From Ecdyonurus torrentis (Eukaryota; Arthropoda; Insecta; Ephemeroptera; Heptageniidae): a stretch of 64,000 bases of DNA. Position numbers and translations under genes: made by a program. The DNA lies in contig OX439136.1 in the NCBI GenBank assembly GCA_949318235.1, forward strand, positions 11,000,313 to 11,064,312, read 5' to 3'. This document shows positions 1-11,368 of this stretch, piece after piece. Under the pieces are notes generated by a model. The model did not search any database and was not told the origin of the DNA. It saw only the letters and a list, made by a program, of their open reading frames with translations. The first letter of the stretch is position 1; each line of letters starts with the position of its first letter.

Positions 1-55
<55 letters not shown>

Positions 56-74
56 CGCACACACACACACACAT
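1..74. repeat. (AT)n then (CA)n compound microsatellite
   Basis: An (AT)n run cut by the window edge is followed after a short interruption by a (CA)n run. The true length cannot be known from this window. Confidence 0.95.
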
Positions 75-777
75 TTACATACATATAAATATTCAATATC
101 ACTATAGTGCAATAGCTTACATTGCATAAATATAATCGTATATTTTTATACCAATATAACAAAATATTATTGATTGACCTTGACATTCATATGGAAAATT
201 ATAATGCAACATAAAGGTAGTAAAAGTGCAAAGGTCAACCGAGGTCAATTTAATATAATTTTTTGAAAGCACCAATTGTTTTGTATTTTGAGTTTTAAAA
301 TACATGCACATTATATTATGCAGTATAATAATGAAATAATGAAATCTTTGGTTATAACAATTTTATATTATGTATATTTTCAAGTTTAATATATAAATTT
401 GTATATTTTATAATTAATTATATAATGTGGCTTTTAGCATACTAGTTTATATATTCCGTTCCTTTGAGATAGGACTTTTTAAATAAGATGTAATTTAATT
501 TTATATATATACACAGTAAAATTAAATTAAACTACAGTAAGATATATTGAATATTAAATTGAAATTATTATATTAATATTATGTATGATGCAAAATATTA
601 TAATATGTAATTTATTTTTCTTTTAAATTTATAATACGTAACTTTAGCCTTTCTAAAGAGAGTAGACAACTTTAATTTATATGCTAACTTTTAAGTATTT
701 GGGCTGCAAACTTAGATTCAAAAAATTACATTTAAATTTAAAAAAAAAATTGGTGCCAATAATTTACCGTCATCCTG

Positions 778-808
<31 letters not shown>

Positions 809-837
809 ATTATTATTTATTTTTTTTTTTATTATTA
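75..837. other. AT-rich stretch without recognised gene
   Basis: Anonymous AT-rich DNA with a short (TA)n at 779-803 and T-rich runs leading into the poly(A) end of the SINE on the other strand. The small open frames here have no recognisable domain. Confidence 0.7.
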
Positions 838-1228
838 ATTTTTTTTTTTTTTTGCTTGCCATATTGTGTTATCGTGCTATACACCAATCCCAGTCCCAGT
901 CAAGACATTGTCTTATCGTCAGGTAAGGACTTTCCAATTAATAGAAAAGCAAACACGGGCCGGCCACGGCCTAAGTACACAGGCCGGCATTCGCCATGAC
1001 AGCCTAGAGAAACCTTGGAAACATCTAGGCAGGCTGGTCGGTGCAATCACATCAATCATGCACCTTCCGAATACCGTGCGTCGTCATGGAATGCATATAA
1101 ACATGCATCGTGCAACGTGTTGTGCTCTCACACTTGACGTACGCACCCAGCAGTGGCTCGAACCTATACTCGGTGAGGAGTACAGAGTTGCTAGTCAGCT
1201 GCCTTCACCACTCGGCCATACCAGCTCG
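838..1228 (-). mobile_element. tRNA-derived SINE, near full length
   Basis: Read on the minus strand, the element opens with a tRNA-like head. An A-box-like TGGCCGAGTGG lies at 1218-1208 and a B-box-like GGTTCGAGCC at 1164-1155. Spacing and wording resemble a tRNA-Ser/Leu with a long variable arm. A body of about 230 bp that is clearly more GC-rich than its surroundings follows, then a conserved tail (about 935-866, including TGACTGGGACTGGGAT) and a poly(A) end seen as T-runs at 841-853. The tail recurs at 24.4 and 46.2 kb without the tRNA head, as expected of 5'-truncated copies. RNA polymerase III transcription is inferred from the boxes. Open frames on the plus strand here are antisense accidents. 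Confidence 0.8.
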
Positions 1229-1873
1229 GTATATAAAGAAAAAAATCAATTGAAAGCAAGCAAAGTTTTATTTCCTGTAACTATATGACGTAAAAAAGTA
1301 TATTTTATATTAATTAAAGAAAATTTATACATAAATTACTTATTTAATTAATAAAAAATTATGATATATTTATTTCAATAATTCTGGGAAAGAGAAAAAT
1401 ATTTATATAAATCAAAACGTTGACGTCAAAAAAAAGAAGAAGAATAAAATTGACACTTCGTTATTTAAAATTAGAATCATGATTCATTGAATCAAAATGA
1501 ACAATAATTTTTATTATGTGTAGAAAAATAAGCTGTATATTATGAGTAATTATTATTAATTTATATTTACCTATAAATAATCAATGTTCTTATTTGAATG
1601 TTTTTTTTTTCTTATTAAAATTATTAATAATAATTTTTAACTGATTTTTTTCCTATAGAATTATTGCGATGCATTGGATTTACAGTTTTATAAAAGTTAT
1701 CGTTATGGATTAAGAAAAATTGACATTATCGCATCGATAACGATACTTTTTCCTCCAAAAATAAGACAAATACACTCAAAAACTATTACGAGTGCACAAA
1801 AAAAAAAAGAGAAAAAAAAATGCATGACCCAAAATTTAAAAAGTATCTTAAAGCCATAGAAAGAAAGAAAAGA
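1229..1873. other. AT-rich stretch without recognised gene
   Basis: Low-complexity AT-rich DNA with homopolymer runs. One perfect TGACGTCA palindrome lies at 1431-1438. No coding signal was recognised. Confidence 0.65.
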
Positions 1874-2034
1874 ACTGATAATAATAATAATTAATAATAA
1901 TAGTTCTTTATTGAGTTTAGATATACTAGACTCAAAAAACCTCAGTCGATTTATAGTTTTACCACTAATGTATCGCCCATTTCCCGCACGCATTTCAAAG
2001 GGGGGCGGCTGGGCGATACTGTAAAAGGTCGAAT
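1874..2034 (-). mobile_element. LINE 3'-end remnant with (ATT)n tail
   Basis: On the minus strand this reads as a short 3'-UTR-like stretch ending in CTCAATAAAGAAC and a degenerate (ATT)n tail. That arrangement recurs at 41.0 and 47.1 kb. It directly abuts the tail of the larger LINE. The open frame across it is probably not a gene. Confidence 0.5.
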
Positions 2035-2332
2035 AAATCAAATCAAATCAAATCAAATCAAATCATTTTTATTGGCCTTCTCAAGACAAGTCAGGTACAT
2101 TTCACAGTTTTATACATAAAAATACATATTTTACTGCATATTATAGGAACTTTTTTTTTTTTTTTTTATTTTTTTTACAACTCTTTAGGATTATTAAATA
2201 TTTAAAAAAATAAACATACATTAAAATAGTCAATAAAAACACAGCCGTGGACTCACTCTAGGGCCCTGACGTTGTCAGTTATTAAAATATATCTATACTG
2301 TTTTTAATTGTGATTTTTTTTTATATTATATA

Positions 2333-2382
<50 letters not shown>

Positions 2383-2408
2383 AGTAAGACTGAAGCAAAA
2401 GAAATTAT

Positions 2409-5219
2409 TTAAGAGTTGCAACTGGTAAATTCATTTATGCAATATATGTTTTGCAGTAATAAAAAATTTTTTAAGTGGATTTTGAAGATGTTAGTACTTT
2501 CAATGTTTCTTATATTTTCAGGTAGTTTATTAAAGAATAATTCACCTGAGTATAATAAACCTTTTTCATAGCTAACTGTTTTATGTGATTCAAGTACAAA
2601 AACATGTTTCTTCCTTGTATTGTAGTTATGCTTAAATTTACTGTGTTCAAAGTATTGAGGATATTTTTTTACAAACATTAAAACTTTAAATATATACAAT
2701 GCAGGAAGGGGTAGAATTTTTTGATCTATGAATAAATCCTTACAACTCTCTCTAGGAGAAACTCCTAGTAGCAACCTTATGGCTCTTTTTTGCAACTTGA
2801 AAATTCTATCTAATAAATATTTTGGGGCGTGCCCCCAAATTTCTAGCCCATAAGTGAGTGTTGAATGGAAGTACGCAAAATAAACATGTTTGAGAACAAA
2901 TTCATCTACACAGTTCCTAAGACATCTTATTGTATAGATTGCACGATTGAGTTTTTTGCACAGATTAATTATTTGACTGTCCCATTTTAGATTCTTATCT
3001 ATAAATACTCCCAATAATTTTGTGTGGTCAGTGAAAGATATTTCATCATCCTCACAAAATACTGGGTCCATTGTGATATTATTTTTATTTTGTAGTTGGA
3101 AGTTTATTATATTTGTTTTGGATGAATTGAATTTTAATTTTTTTGATTGGAAGTAATTATTAACATCAGAGATGAGGTCATTTATAATTAACACTACTGC
3201 TTCAATATCTTCATGATGTACTTTGAAGCTAGTATCATCTGCAAATAAAGTACTTGTAATATATTGATTATTGATAATTAGGTCATTAACATAGATTACA
3301 AAAAATAGGGGCCCTAAAAGGGACCCCTGGGGCAACCCTATGTGATTTCCAAGTACTTCTGAATATGAAACTGTATCTTCTGATTTAATTTCAACAAACT
3401 GCTTCCTGTCCGATAAATAGCTCCTGAACAATCTTAGGGCAACTCCTCTAATACCATAGTGCTCTAATTTTCCCAGGAGTATTTCATGGTCAACGCAATC
3501 AAATGCCTTGGACAAGTCAACAAATAGGCCTACAACATAGTCACCATTATCCAAAGCCCTGAGAACATTTTCCACATATTCAAACAGTGCAGTTGTTGTT
3601 GATTTATTTCTCATGAAACCATGTTGATTTTTATTAAATAAATCACATTTTTTTAAAAATTCCACCAATCTAACATGGAGGGCTTTTTCAAATATTTTTG
3701 AAAATATTATTAATATGGCTATTGGTCTGTAATTATTAGGGTCTAGAGCGTCCCCTTGTTTAAAAATTGGAATTATTTTACTTATTTTCAGTGCATCAGG
3801 AAAAGTCCCTGATTCAAATGATTCATTAATCAATAAAGTCATTGGTTCACAAATTTCAAGTTCAAAAATTTTGACATCATTGGAGGATAAAAAGTTTAAA
3901 TCACAGGCACCTGAATCAGGTAGCTGTTTGATGTAAACCTTTACCTCCTCTTCTGTTACAGGATATAAAAATATATTTTTATTATTTGCCTGAGATTTTT
4001 CAATAAATTTTGATTTGTAGTTAGTATTTGAAATATTTGTTGCGTTATGAACTATTTTAGGTGCATTAATATAGTGATTGTTCAAAATATTTGCAATAAT
4101 TTCAGGGCTATCTGTAATATGAGTTTTTGAACTGTCAGTATACAATTTATTAATTGAAGTTTTATTTTTTATTTTATAATTATTGTGCATTTTAACTGTA
4201 TTCCAGATTTCCCGGATTGGGTTTTTTGAATCAACAATTTTTTTGGTATTATAATTTATTTGGGATCTTTTTAAAACATCTAAATATATTTTTTTCTGTT
4301 TGTTGTAATTTTCTTTTAATTGTGCATTACTAGGTGAATCTTTTGACATATCAAACAATAACTGGGTGTATGATTTGTGTTTTTCACACAAATCATCAAA
4401 CCATTTAAAGTCTTTTTTTGAATTTGAAGTTTTTATACATTTAATAGGCATATTTTGGTCAATTTCTTTTAAGAATGTACTTATAAAAACATTGTAGTTA
4501 CTATTGACATTATTAGATTTTAGTAAAGACTTCCATTCAATATTATGAAATGTTATTTTAGTTTTGTTTATAGCATTTGTATGAAATTTTCTAACTTTCC
4601 TAAAATTTGTTATGGAATGAAGACTAAAATTAGCTTTTAGAACTACGCCACAATGGTCAGACAAATTAAAATTTAATACATTAACATCACAATCTGTTAA
4701 ATTTGAGAAAATATTATCGATACAGGTTTGAGATCTATTATTTATCCTAGTAGCAGAATGAACATGTTTATTTAAATTGTATGATAAGAATAAATCAATC
4801 ATCTCAGAGGATGAACTATCTTCTTTAAAAATATTTATATTGAAATCACCACAGATTATTAATTTTTTGTTATCACAGTATAGGGTATTTAGTACTGAAT
4901 CCAATAAGTCAATAAAAATATTTTTATCACCTGAAGGAGGCCTGTAAATACAACATAAAATAGTATTAGAATGTACAAGTTCTATTGCTGTAGCTTCAAA
5001 ATGTAGCTCACTACAGAAAGCACCAACATCATCTCGATTTTTTGTTTCTATTCCTTGTTTAACATAAATACATGCTCCACCATGGTTATGTACTTTTCGA
5101 CTGAAATATGCAGACAAAACATAATTATTTAATACAATTTGAGTAATATTATCATTTTTTTGCCAATGTTCTGTGAAAAGTAAAACATCAAAATTTTCCC
5201 TCAAACACAGCAAGTCCAA
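2409..5219 (-). CDS. LINE ORF2: EEP endonuclease plus reverse transcriptase
   Basis: A 936-residue frame without internal stop codons. The N-terminal part is an exonuclease-endonuclease-phosphatase fold that nicks target DNA: TEHW at residues 16-19, GDFN at 124-127, CIDNIF near 166-171, and SDH at 187-189. The reverse transcriptase has NYRPI at 496-500, FVDLSKAFD at 566-574 (motif A Asp568), GLPQGS at 628-633 and the FADD catalytic box at 659-662 (Phe for the more usual Tyr, a common variant). The C-terminal part has the HNYNTR-type motif and a LINE-typical tail region. The ATG at 5219 is the first in frame. The frame stays open upstream to about 5325 and encodes NLQSISNKINLL, the usual start of the endonuclease, so the true start is probably earlier. 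That extension overlaps the end of ORF1. All catalytic motifs are present, so the enzyme could be active. The clade (CR1/Jockey group) is inferred from style only. Confidence 0.93.
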   Translation of the reverse strand: MDLLCLRENFDVLLFTEHWQKNDNITQIVLNNYVLSAYFSRKVHNHGGACIYVKQGIETKNRDDVGAFCSELHFEATAIELVHSNTILCCIYRPPSGDKNIFIDLLDSVLNTLYCDNKKLIICGDFNINIFKEDSSSSEMIDLFLSYNLNKHVHSATRINNRSQTCIDNIFSNLTDCDVNVLNFNLSDHCGVVLKANFSLHSITNFRKVRKFHTNAINKTKITFHNIEWKSLLKSNNVNSNYNVFISTFLKEIDQNMPIKCIKTSNSKKDFKWFDDLCEKHKSYTQLLFDMSKDSPSNAQLKENYNKQKKIYLDVLKRSQINYNTKKIVDSKNPIREIWNTVKMHNNYKIKNKTSINKLYTDSSKTHITDSPEIIANILNNHYINAPKIVHNATNISNTNYKSKFIEKSQANNKNIFLYPVTEEEVKVYIKQLPDSGACDLNFLSSNDVKIFELEICEPMTLLINESFESGTFPDALKISKIIPIFKQGDALDPNNYRPIAILIIFSKIFEKALHVRLVEFLKKCDLFNKNQHGFMRNKSTTTALFEYVENVLRALDNGDYVVGLFVDLSKAFDCVDHEILLGKLEHYGIRGVALRLFRSYLSDRKQFVEIKSEDTVSYSEVLGNHIGLPQGSLLGPLFFVIYVNDLIINNQYITSTLFADDTSFKVHHEDIEAVVLIINDLISDVNNYFQSKKLKFNSSKTNIINFQLQNKNNITMDPVFCEDDEISFTDHTKLLGVFIDKNLKWDSQIINLCKKLNRAIYTIRCLRNCVDEFVLKHVYFAYFHSTLTYGLEIWGHAPKYLLDRIFKLQKRAIRLLLGVSPRESCKDLFIDQKILPLPALYIFKVLMFVKKYPQYFEHSKFKHNYNTRKKHVFVLESHKTVSYEKGLLYSGELFFNKLPENIRNIESTNIFKIHLKNFLLLQNIYCINEFTSCNS

Positions 5220-5287
5220 AAGATTAATTTTATTAGATATGCTTTGTAAATTTTGTAGTAATAAACTAAAGTTACTTTTTTTAATAT

Positions 5288-5833
5288 TTAGGTTTGAACT
5301 TCTGGAGGGGTTTGAGCTTGAAAACCCTGCTTTTTATAGAAAAATCTGTTTAAAATAGTCCCACAAGGCCATATTTCATCATTTTTTATTGTTTGTAATT
5401 TTGACATAGGTATAATAACTTTAAAGGAAGAGGTTTTACCTTTAGTGTTAAGTTTTTCAATTTCAACATTTTCAGATTTCTCACTAATAGTATTACAAAT
5501 ATGTTCACTCAAAATCTCAGTTGTTGTCTCAGGATCTAACCTTCCAATAAATAAATGCGCTTTGCGCTCAACTGCCTTGATTTTGATTGTACTATCAACA
5601 CCAGCTTTACCTACAAGTGCTGCCTTCCTTTTCCTTGATTTATGCTGAACGGGTCGGAAGCCGTCGTTGTCATCATTGGCGTTATCACCACTGTTTTCGG
5701 TTTGGCGGACATCATCACATGCAGGTAACTCAGGCTTTTTGAGGCGAGTATATATTATACATAAAAACAAGTAAATTAGCCAACAAGTGATGAGAAAAAG
5801 GTTAAAATGCCTATACACTAGACGTGATCTCAC
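5288..5833 (-). CDS. LINE ORF1-like nucleic-acid-binding protein, partial
   Basis: A 181-residue frame upstream of ORF2. Residues 91-167 (from KAHLFIGRLDPETT to about WPCGTILNRFFYKK) resemble the conserved C-terminal domain of ORF1 proteins in CR1/Jockey-group LINEs, thought to bind nucleic acid. Residues 60-72 are basic (HKSRKRK). Residues 10-28 are hydrophobic and unlike known ORF1 proteins, so they probably come from flanking DNA read through by chance and the real 5' part is missing. The stop at 5288 lies inside the open extension of the ORF2 frame, so the frames overlap by a few dozen bases. ORF2 may be translated by reinitiation or frameshifting. The N-terminal start should not be trusted. 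Confidence 0.65.
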   Translation of the reverse strand: MRSRLVYRHFNLFLITCWLIYLFLCIIYTRLKKPELPACDDVRQTENSGDNANDDNDGFRPVQHKSRKRKAALVGKAGVDSTIKIKAVERKAHLFIGRLDPETTTEILSEHICNTISEKSENVEIEKLNTKGKTSSFKVIIPMSKLQTIKNDEIWPCGTILNRFFYKKQGFQAQTPPEVQT

Positions 5834-6196
5834 ACCATAGTATCAGAAATACTGCTTCGTCAATAAATAAACATATAATAATAAACATTAAAAACACACA
5901 AGATGTATAAATTACACTGGCAGAAGGGTTGTAGCCATAACAGGTAAGGCATTTTACAAAGAAACAATTCAACTAGAAACTATGGCAAATATAATAGTAA
6001 AATTGTCTCTTTATTAATTGTGTAAAATACAATACAAAAATTTAGAACTCTCCCATACTCACTTCAAAATAACTTTATAGCAATATTTATTAAACATTCA
6101 AAATATATTTATTCACTTCTGTACCCTACTATGCTATAAATTAAATAATCATATTTAAAAACGGTGGAGGGGGGTTAAGATGATGTATTATTGTTT

Positions 6197-6197
<1 letters not shown>
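5834..6197. other. AT-rich flank with a possible LINE-tail scrap
   Basis: No gene seen. About 6090-6130 reads on the minus strand as GAAGTGAATAAATATA followed by TTTTGAATG. This is the same end motif as the LINE tails at 13.8, 37.2 and 61.3 kb, so it is probably another remnant. Confidence 0.4.

Positions 6198-6272
<75 letters not shown>
6198..6272. repeat. (TC)n microsatellite
   Basis: Pure dinucleotide run of about 75 bp, followed by three TCAC units. Confidence 0.98.
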
Positions 6273-6276
<4 letters not shown>

Positions 6277-6609
6277 ACTCACTCAATACAGCATGATGTG
6301 CAATAAGAAATTATTGTTAGAACTTCATGCTATAACCTTTGCTCTTTGTTTTTGTATTGTGCTCTATTAAAAAAGAAAAAGAAATAATCCAGATTTTTAT
6401 TTTAATAATAACAATATCAATAATTATTATAATACTCGTAAGTATTTAAAATGTATATTTATTATCAAGTTTCTATAAAATAAAGTGAAAAGGAATTTTC
6501 TAATTAAAATTTCATGTTAATTATAATTTAAATAATCATAATTAAAATTATTACACTAATTTTTTTTTTAATCATATTTAACATTACATGTCTAACATTT
6601 CTAACTATT

Positions 6610-6701
6610 TATTGTAATTGACTGTACTCTGTTAAACAGTTGGGTTAAATTGAGAGGTTGTATGCCTGATTTCGCCCAATAAAAACCGTCAATTATTATT
6701 A
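6610..6701 (+). mobile_element. LINE 3'-UTR remnant
   Basis: Ends in GCCCAATAAAAACC and a short ATT-repeat tail. The block around TTAAACAGTTGGGTTAAATT recurs on the minus strand near 46765-46812. It is directly followed by a TTAA-flanked MITE. Confidence 0.5.
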
Positions 6702-7035
6702 TTAAAGGCATAGAAAACATTGAAACAACATGTTCTAAACACAAAATGGGATGTACAAAACAGATGATATTTTTTACCAGAATGTTAATGTAGCCCCACA
6801 AAAGAGCTTGAAATAAATGTAAAGTATGCAATTTGCGTAAATATTCCTGTTTATGACGTCATTAACAGGCAAAAACTAGTATGAAAATGTTGTGCGGGTT
6901 GCATAAATATAAATTTTCTGATCACTGCTACGGCGCTACAGTTGGGTTTTGAGACAAACTAAAGTTATTTATGTAAGTCTCATCAAGTGTTTTGTGATGT
7001 AAATGCTTATGTTTTCATGTTTTCTATGCCTTTAA
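6702..7035 (-). mobile_element. TTAA-flanked MITE, family A (subtype B), copy 1
   Basis: Bounded by TTAA at both ends. Inverted ends read TTAAAGGCATAGAAAACAT on each strand. The interior shares about 250 bp with the family A copies elsewhere, including the block around GTGCGGGTTGCATAAAT and a perfect TGACGTCA at 6854-6861. TTAA duplications are known for piggyBac and some other DNA transposons. It encodes no protein. Confidence 0.85.
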
Positions 7036-7568
7036 GTATATATTAAAGTCTCTGTGTCTTGAGACAAAATTTTAATGAAATGAGTACATACATATCACTC
7101 TTTGTGAAAACATATGACAATCTGACATCAGTATACTTTCAAAGAAATCTGAACATTGAAAACTTTGTTTAAAAAAAAACTGGATTTTTTTTTATGTATA
7201 CACTACAGAACATTACACTTTAGCAGAATAGTTCAATCTCTAAAATGGACGACATTGAAGTACTAACATACATGTATACCGAACTCACTCAAATTTGAAA
7301 CATTATACTGATTAAAAATTTATATTATTGTTTGTGTTTTGTCGTTAGAATATATTTATATAGATGAGACTATTGAAAATGATTTTAATTCATATATACG
7401 TATAATATATTATAATGTAAATAATGAGTCAATTAATGACTATATACATATAGAGACCAACGCTTGCTGCATAACTTTTATTTACTTTACAATAAACTAA
7501 TGGGTTAATAAATTTATTTATTTATTTATTTATTTTTTTAATATAGAGCACGATAGAGGCTCACTCGT
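7036..7568. other. AT-rich stretch without recognised gene
   Basis: Anonymous DNA with a short (TTTA)n at about 7510-7536. No coding or RNA signal seen. Confidence 0.6.
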
Positions 7569-7907
7569 TTAAGGGAGTAGGGGACCGATGTCGGCCATTA
7601 GACTCAAACTTTTCTCGTCAAAAAAATCTGAAATTTTGCACAATGATACTTCAGCTTGAGACAATTTCAAATATATAAAAATAATTTTGGGGGGTCACCA
7701 TTCAAATCAATTTCATATCATTTTTTGAAATTTTATTCCCATAAGGTCCAATGTTAATTTCAATAATTTTTTTTCTTTTTTCGGGACAGTCAAACATCAT
7801 GATTTTTATCACGGCTAGGTGTGACCTTTAGCTACACAATGACATCAAATTTAGACCCAAAACACTTCTAGTTTTTGAGATATAAGGTCGGTACCCTACT
7901 CCCTTAA
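7569..7907. mobile_element. TTAA-flanked MITE, GGGAGTAGGG-ended family
   Basis: Both ends carry TTAA. The terminal inverted repeat reads TTAAGGGAGTAGGG on the left and is mirrored by CCCTACTCCCTTAA on the right. About 339 bp, no coding content, and no other copy was noticed in the window. Confidence 0.8.
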
Positions 7908-8153
7908 GAGAGTAGGAAACTTGATGATATCTGGCAAATTGAACGGTTGGCAAAAAATTAAGGTAAAGATGAAATATCAATTAAAAGTTAAGTTGTGTGA
8001 AACACATGAACGTGAATACACGATCAAATATTTTATTTATGCTATTTTAAAGATAACATGTAAATGTGTAAATTTAAACTTTAGTGCTAACTTTTTAAAT
8101 CAAATTAGTTTTTTTTTAATTAAAAATGTTACTAAGACATTTGAGCAAAAAAA

Positions 8154-8160
<7 letters not shown>

Positions 8161-8246
<86 letters not shown>

Positions 8247-8252
8247 TATATA
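8161..8252. repeat. (AT)n microsatellite
   Basis: Nearly pure (AT)n with one C interruption near 8199 and a phase change near 8240. Confidence 0.97.
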
Positions 8253-8344
8253 AAATATATAAATATATTCAAAAATATTTGAAAATTACAGTATTAAATT
8301 TGTTATGTTTGATTTAAATAACGAAGAGAGAATTATTTGGAAAT

Positions 8345-8378
<34 letters not shown>

Positions 8379-8829
8379 ATATTTCTGCTCGCGCGGTCAC
8401 CCACTTCGTTAACATTGTAAAAGTTCAGACCTCCCCTAACTTTAAAATATTAAATTATAAAAAACTAATAGCAGAATGCAGACACCTGTAGGGTGTTTTA
8501 GTATGAGCTGTTAACATCAAAGACAAAATTTCATATCGATATTTAAAAATATTGGAGCATAACGCAAAATACAATATACCTGTAAACTATTCAATATCAC
8601 ACTAGCGGCAGTTTGTATATAATTTGTCACTCCAATTAATGACAGGTTATATATATTAGAGTCTAAAACAATATAGACAAGTTTTGATTGTTCTCTATTT
8701 TATACACTCTAAAAAATATATATAATTGAATTACTAACTCGCTACTTTTACTTTTAGAAGATTGATTAAGTTTTATTACTCAAGTCTAATTTTTATGTTT
8801 TTTTAATTTTATATTATAACTAAAGAATA

Positions 8830-9005
8830 AATTACGTAATTTATGTCACATTTATGACATTGTAGCATAAATGTTGCTAAATTGAAACAATATTTAAATA
8901 ATTATAATTCTACTATATGCATAACTTTATTACATTGTATCAGCTATTTTGCTGTATAGCATAAATTATGTTGTAATAAACAAATTATGCTGAAATAGGC
9001 TAGTA
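8830..9005. repeat. Dispersed repeat rich in GCATAAATTATG motifs, copy 1
   Basis: Shares wording with 62400-62600: GCATAAATTATG near the middle, ACAAATTATGCTGAAA near the right end, and ACGTAA at an edge. Probably an old MITE; ends not defined. Confidence 0.4.
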
Positions 9006-10197
9006 TTATATATTTTTGTACGTGTATGTAACACCATATTTTTTCAATCATTTTAAATGGTTTTTTTCCCACTCAAATGTTTAAATAATTGATAATTTCT
9101 TATTACTTATCATTTCAGTTTCTGGATCCTATATTATTGCATTAGTATTCACAAAAATCACTTATACAGGATGATACTGAAATGCTGATGAATAGGACAC
9201 TAGGAATTCCACGTTGTTTTTCAACATGTTTTGGGATATATTATGGTATTTGAAAAAGATTTAAATTGGAAAAATGAAAATATTTATGGTAAAAAGAAAT
9301 TAATCTGAAAATAATAAGAATAATACTTATATCATAGCTTATAGATCGCTTCCACTCATATTTAAAAGCCGCCACAAACAGGAATATACAGGCCAGCATA
9401 GAAAAAACGTAATTTATTTTGTTATTTTTTTTTTAAAGTAAACTAAGGTTGAAGCCATAGACATATGTTAAAACCTCGATGAAAGCCTTATTTCTATAGG
9501 CCCGAATAAGCTACAACAAGAATATCATAAAAATGCTTTCAGTTAATATACTTTTTTTTTTGGGTGTTTCCCTATTCTGGCCAATGCATTTGGCACCACA
9601 AACATGGTGTCAAATCGAAATGAAGTGACATTGGTCAATACTATATAACATAACATAATATAACTCGTTTCCTTTACCAGTCATTCATGGCTCAATTAAA
9701 GTTTGCTTGTTTTTGAGCTAAAAGCTTAAAACCAATCTATAACGTTATATGTATATATAGATATAAATATACTCAAAGATTATATGTCTCGGGTGGGTGA
9801 TTAAACTGGATTTTATTAATTTAATTTACAGTTCTATAGAAAATACATTATTGCTTGGCATAGAAATATCAATCTATTTCCATCAATCTGATACATTAAA
9901 ACATGATTGTATAACCCGAGTCACGGAGACAATTTGATGATGAATATACATGTCACATAATGGACTCTACCATTTATATATGTGATATCAGCTTTATTAG
10001 CACCTCAGTCTCATATCACGTTCGACTCGCTTTGATCGACAGAGCGTAACAACCTAATTGACTACTCAGATGAAAGCACCACCATTTTTGTCCCCCCATT
10101 ATCATACAATTTGAAATATGTTTCTTATTGTATAATATGTTTATTCTAGCAATATCAAAATTATTTAATGCATTTTATTATGTGGAGTTGTAAATTC

Positions 10198-10554
10198 TTA
10201 AAGGAATAGACCAAAGAAAAACATGAGCATTTATATCACAAAACACTTGATGGGACGTACATAATAATAGCTTTAGTTTGTCTCAGTACCCACTTGTAGC
10301 TCCTTAGCAGTGATCAGAAATTTCGATTCTGAAATACAACAACACAACGCACACAACATTTTCATACTAATTTTTGTATGTTTCTGACGTCATAAACATG
10401 AATAGTCACGCAAATTGCATACTTTACAGTATTTTCACGTTCTCTCGTGGGGCTACATTAACATTCTGGTAAAAATTGTCAACAGTTTTGAAGATCCCAT
10501 TTTGTGTTTATTCGTTAAAAATCTAATGTTGTTTTATGTGGTCTATGGCTTTAA
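10198..10554 (+). mobile_element. TTAA-flanked MITE, family A, copy 2
   Basis: Starts TTAAAGGAATAGACC and ends GTGGTCTATGGCTTTAA, giving imperfect inverted ends flanked by TTAA. The core carries TGACGTCA (10385-10392) and the shared GGGGCTACATTAACATTCTG block. Non-coding. Confidence 0.88.
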
Positions 10555-10906
10555 TTATGTACTTTTTTTCAATTATATAGGGTTAACCATGCATTTGCTT
10601 AACTATTATGATTAGCACTGTAATAAAAAAAAGTCTTGGTTACGTACTTTTAAAAATAAAATGTATTTTGATTTCTGTAATATTTTCAACATATTTTCAT
10701 AGATTTTTACTGAAACTTTCAGCAATTTTGTATTAAATTTGTGTTATTAATAATATCCAAACTTAAATGTATATTGTACATAAAATTTACAAGTATTATA
10801 GTTATTAATTAGTGTAAATAGAGAATATTTCACCATTTTTTTTTTAATACAAAGTTGCGTGTGAAAAACATCCTTTTTGAAAATCTACATGGAATAAAAA
10901 AACAAC

Positions 10907-11201
10907 TTAAAGCCATAGATCACATAAAACAACATGTGCTTTTTAATGAATAAACACGAAATGGGATCTTCAAAACTGATGACAATTTTTACCAGAATGT
11001 TAATGTAGCCTCACGAGGGAGCGTGAAAAAACTGTTAAAAGTATGCAATTTGTTGTGCGGGTTGCATAAATTGAAATTTCTGATCTTTGCTACGGGGCTA
11101 CTGTTGGGTTTTGAGTGAGACAAACTAATGTTATTTATGTAAATCCTATCACGTGTTTTGTGATATAAATGCTTATGTTTTTCTCTGGTCTGTTCCTTTA
11201 A
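10907..11201 (-). mobile_element. TTAA-flanked MITE, family A, copy 3, internally deleted
   Basis: Reverse orientation: starts TTAAAGCCATAGATC and ends GGTCTGTTCCTTTAA. The segment that carries TGACGTCA in sister copies is missing: GCAATTTG runs directly into TTGTGCGGGTTGC at about 11046-11062. It lies about 350 bp from copy 2 in opposite orientation. Confidence 0.85.
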
Positions 11202-11368
11202 AACTAGCTTTAAAAAAGTATTGAAATCATACAAAATTCTTATTCTTTCCAAGTTAAATATGGGCACCAATATGGTGGATAGATCTCTAATATGAAATTA
11301 ATTTTTGTATCCTGCACAGTGAAAAATATATGTTGTTTTCTTCTTTTTCTTCTAGTAACAAAGCAATA

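Larger units (their letters stand above)
2035..5833 (-). mobile_element. Non-LTR retrotransposon (LINE), nearly intact, 5'-truncated
   Basis: Minus-strand element with an ORF1 fragment, an uninterrupted endonuclease/reverse transcriptase frame, a 3' UTR with two A-rich tracts (plus-strand T-runs at 2149-2176 and 2335-2378), the signal GGCCAATAAAAATG, and a tail of five-base repeats (AAATC on the plus strand, about 2035-2065). A short-repeat tail instead of plain poly(A) is typical of CR1/Jockey-group LINEs. The 5' boundary is uncertain. ORF1-like sequence fades at about 5740, so the copy is probably 5'-truncated. No target-site duplication was found. Confidence 0.85.
7908..10197. other. Long AT-rich stretch, no recognised gene
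   Basis: Contains an (AT)n tract (8161-8252), a poly(T) run near 8347-8376 and a repeat at about 8830-9005 listed separately. The GC-richer patch at about 9990-10090 was inspected for a tRNA or SINE and could not be assigned. Confidence 0.6.

Noticed and set aside
866..1288. 140-residue plus-strand frame in GC-richer DNA
   Set aside because: It runs antisense through a tRNA-derived SINE, whose A and B boxes and poly(A) tail explain the sequence.
9780..10090. GC-richer patch with GTCGAACG and GAGACTGAGGTGC on the minus strand, possible tRNA or SINE
   Set aside because: No A-box at suitable spacing, no acceptor-stem pairing and no second copy recognised.
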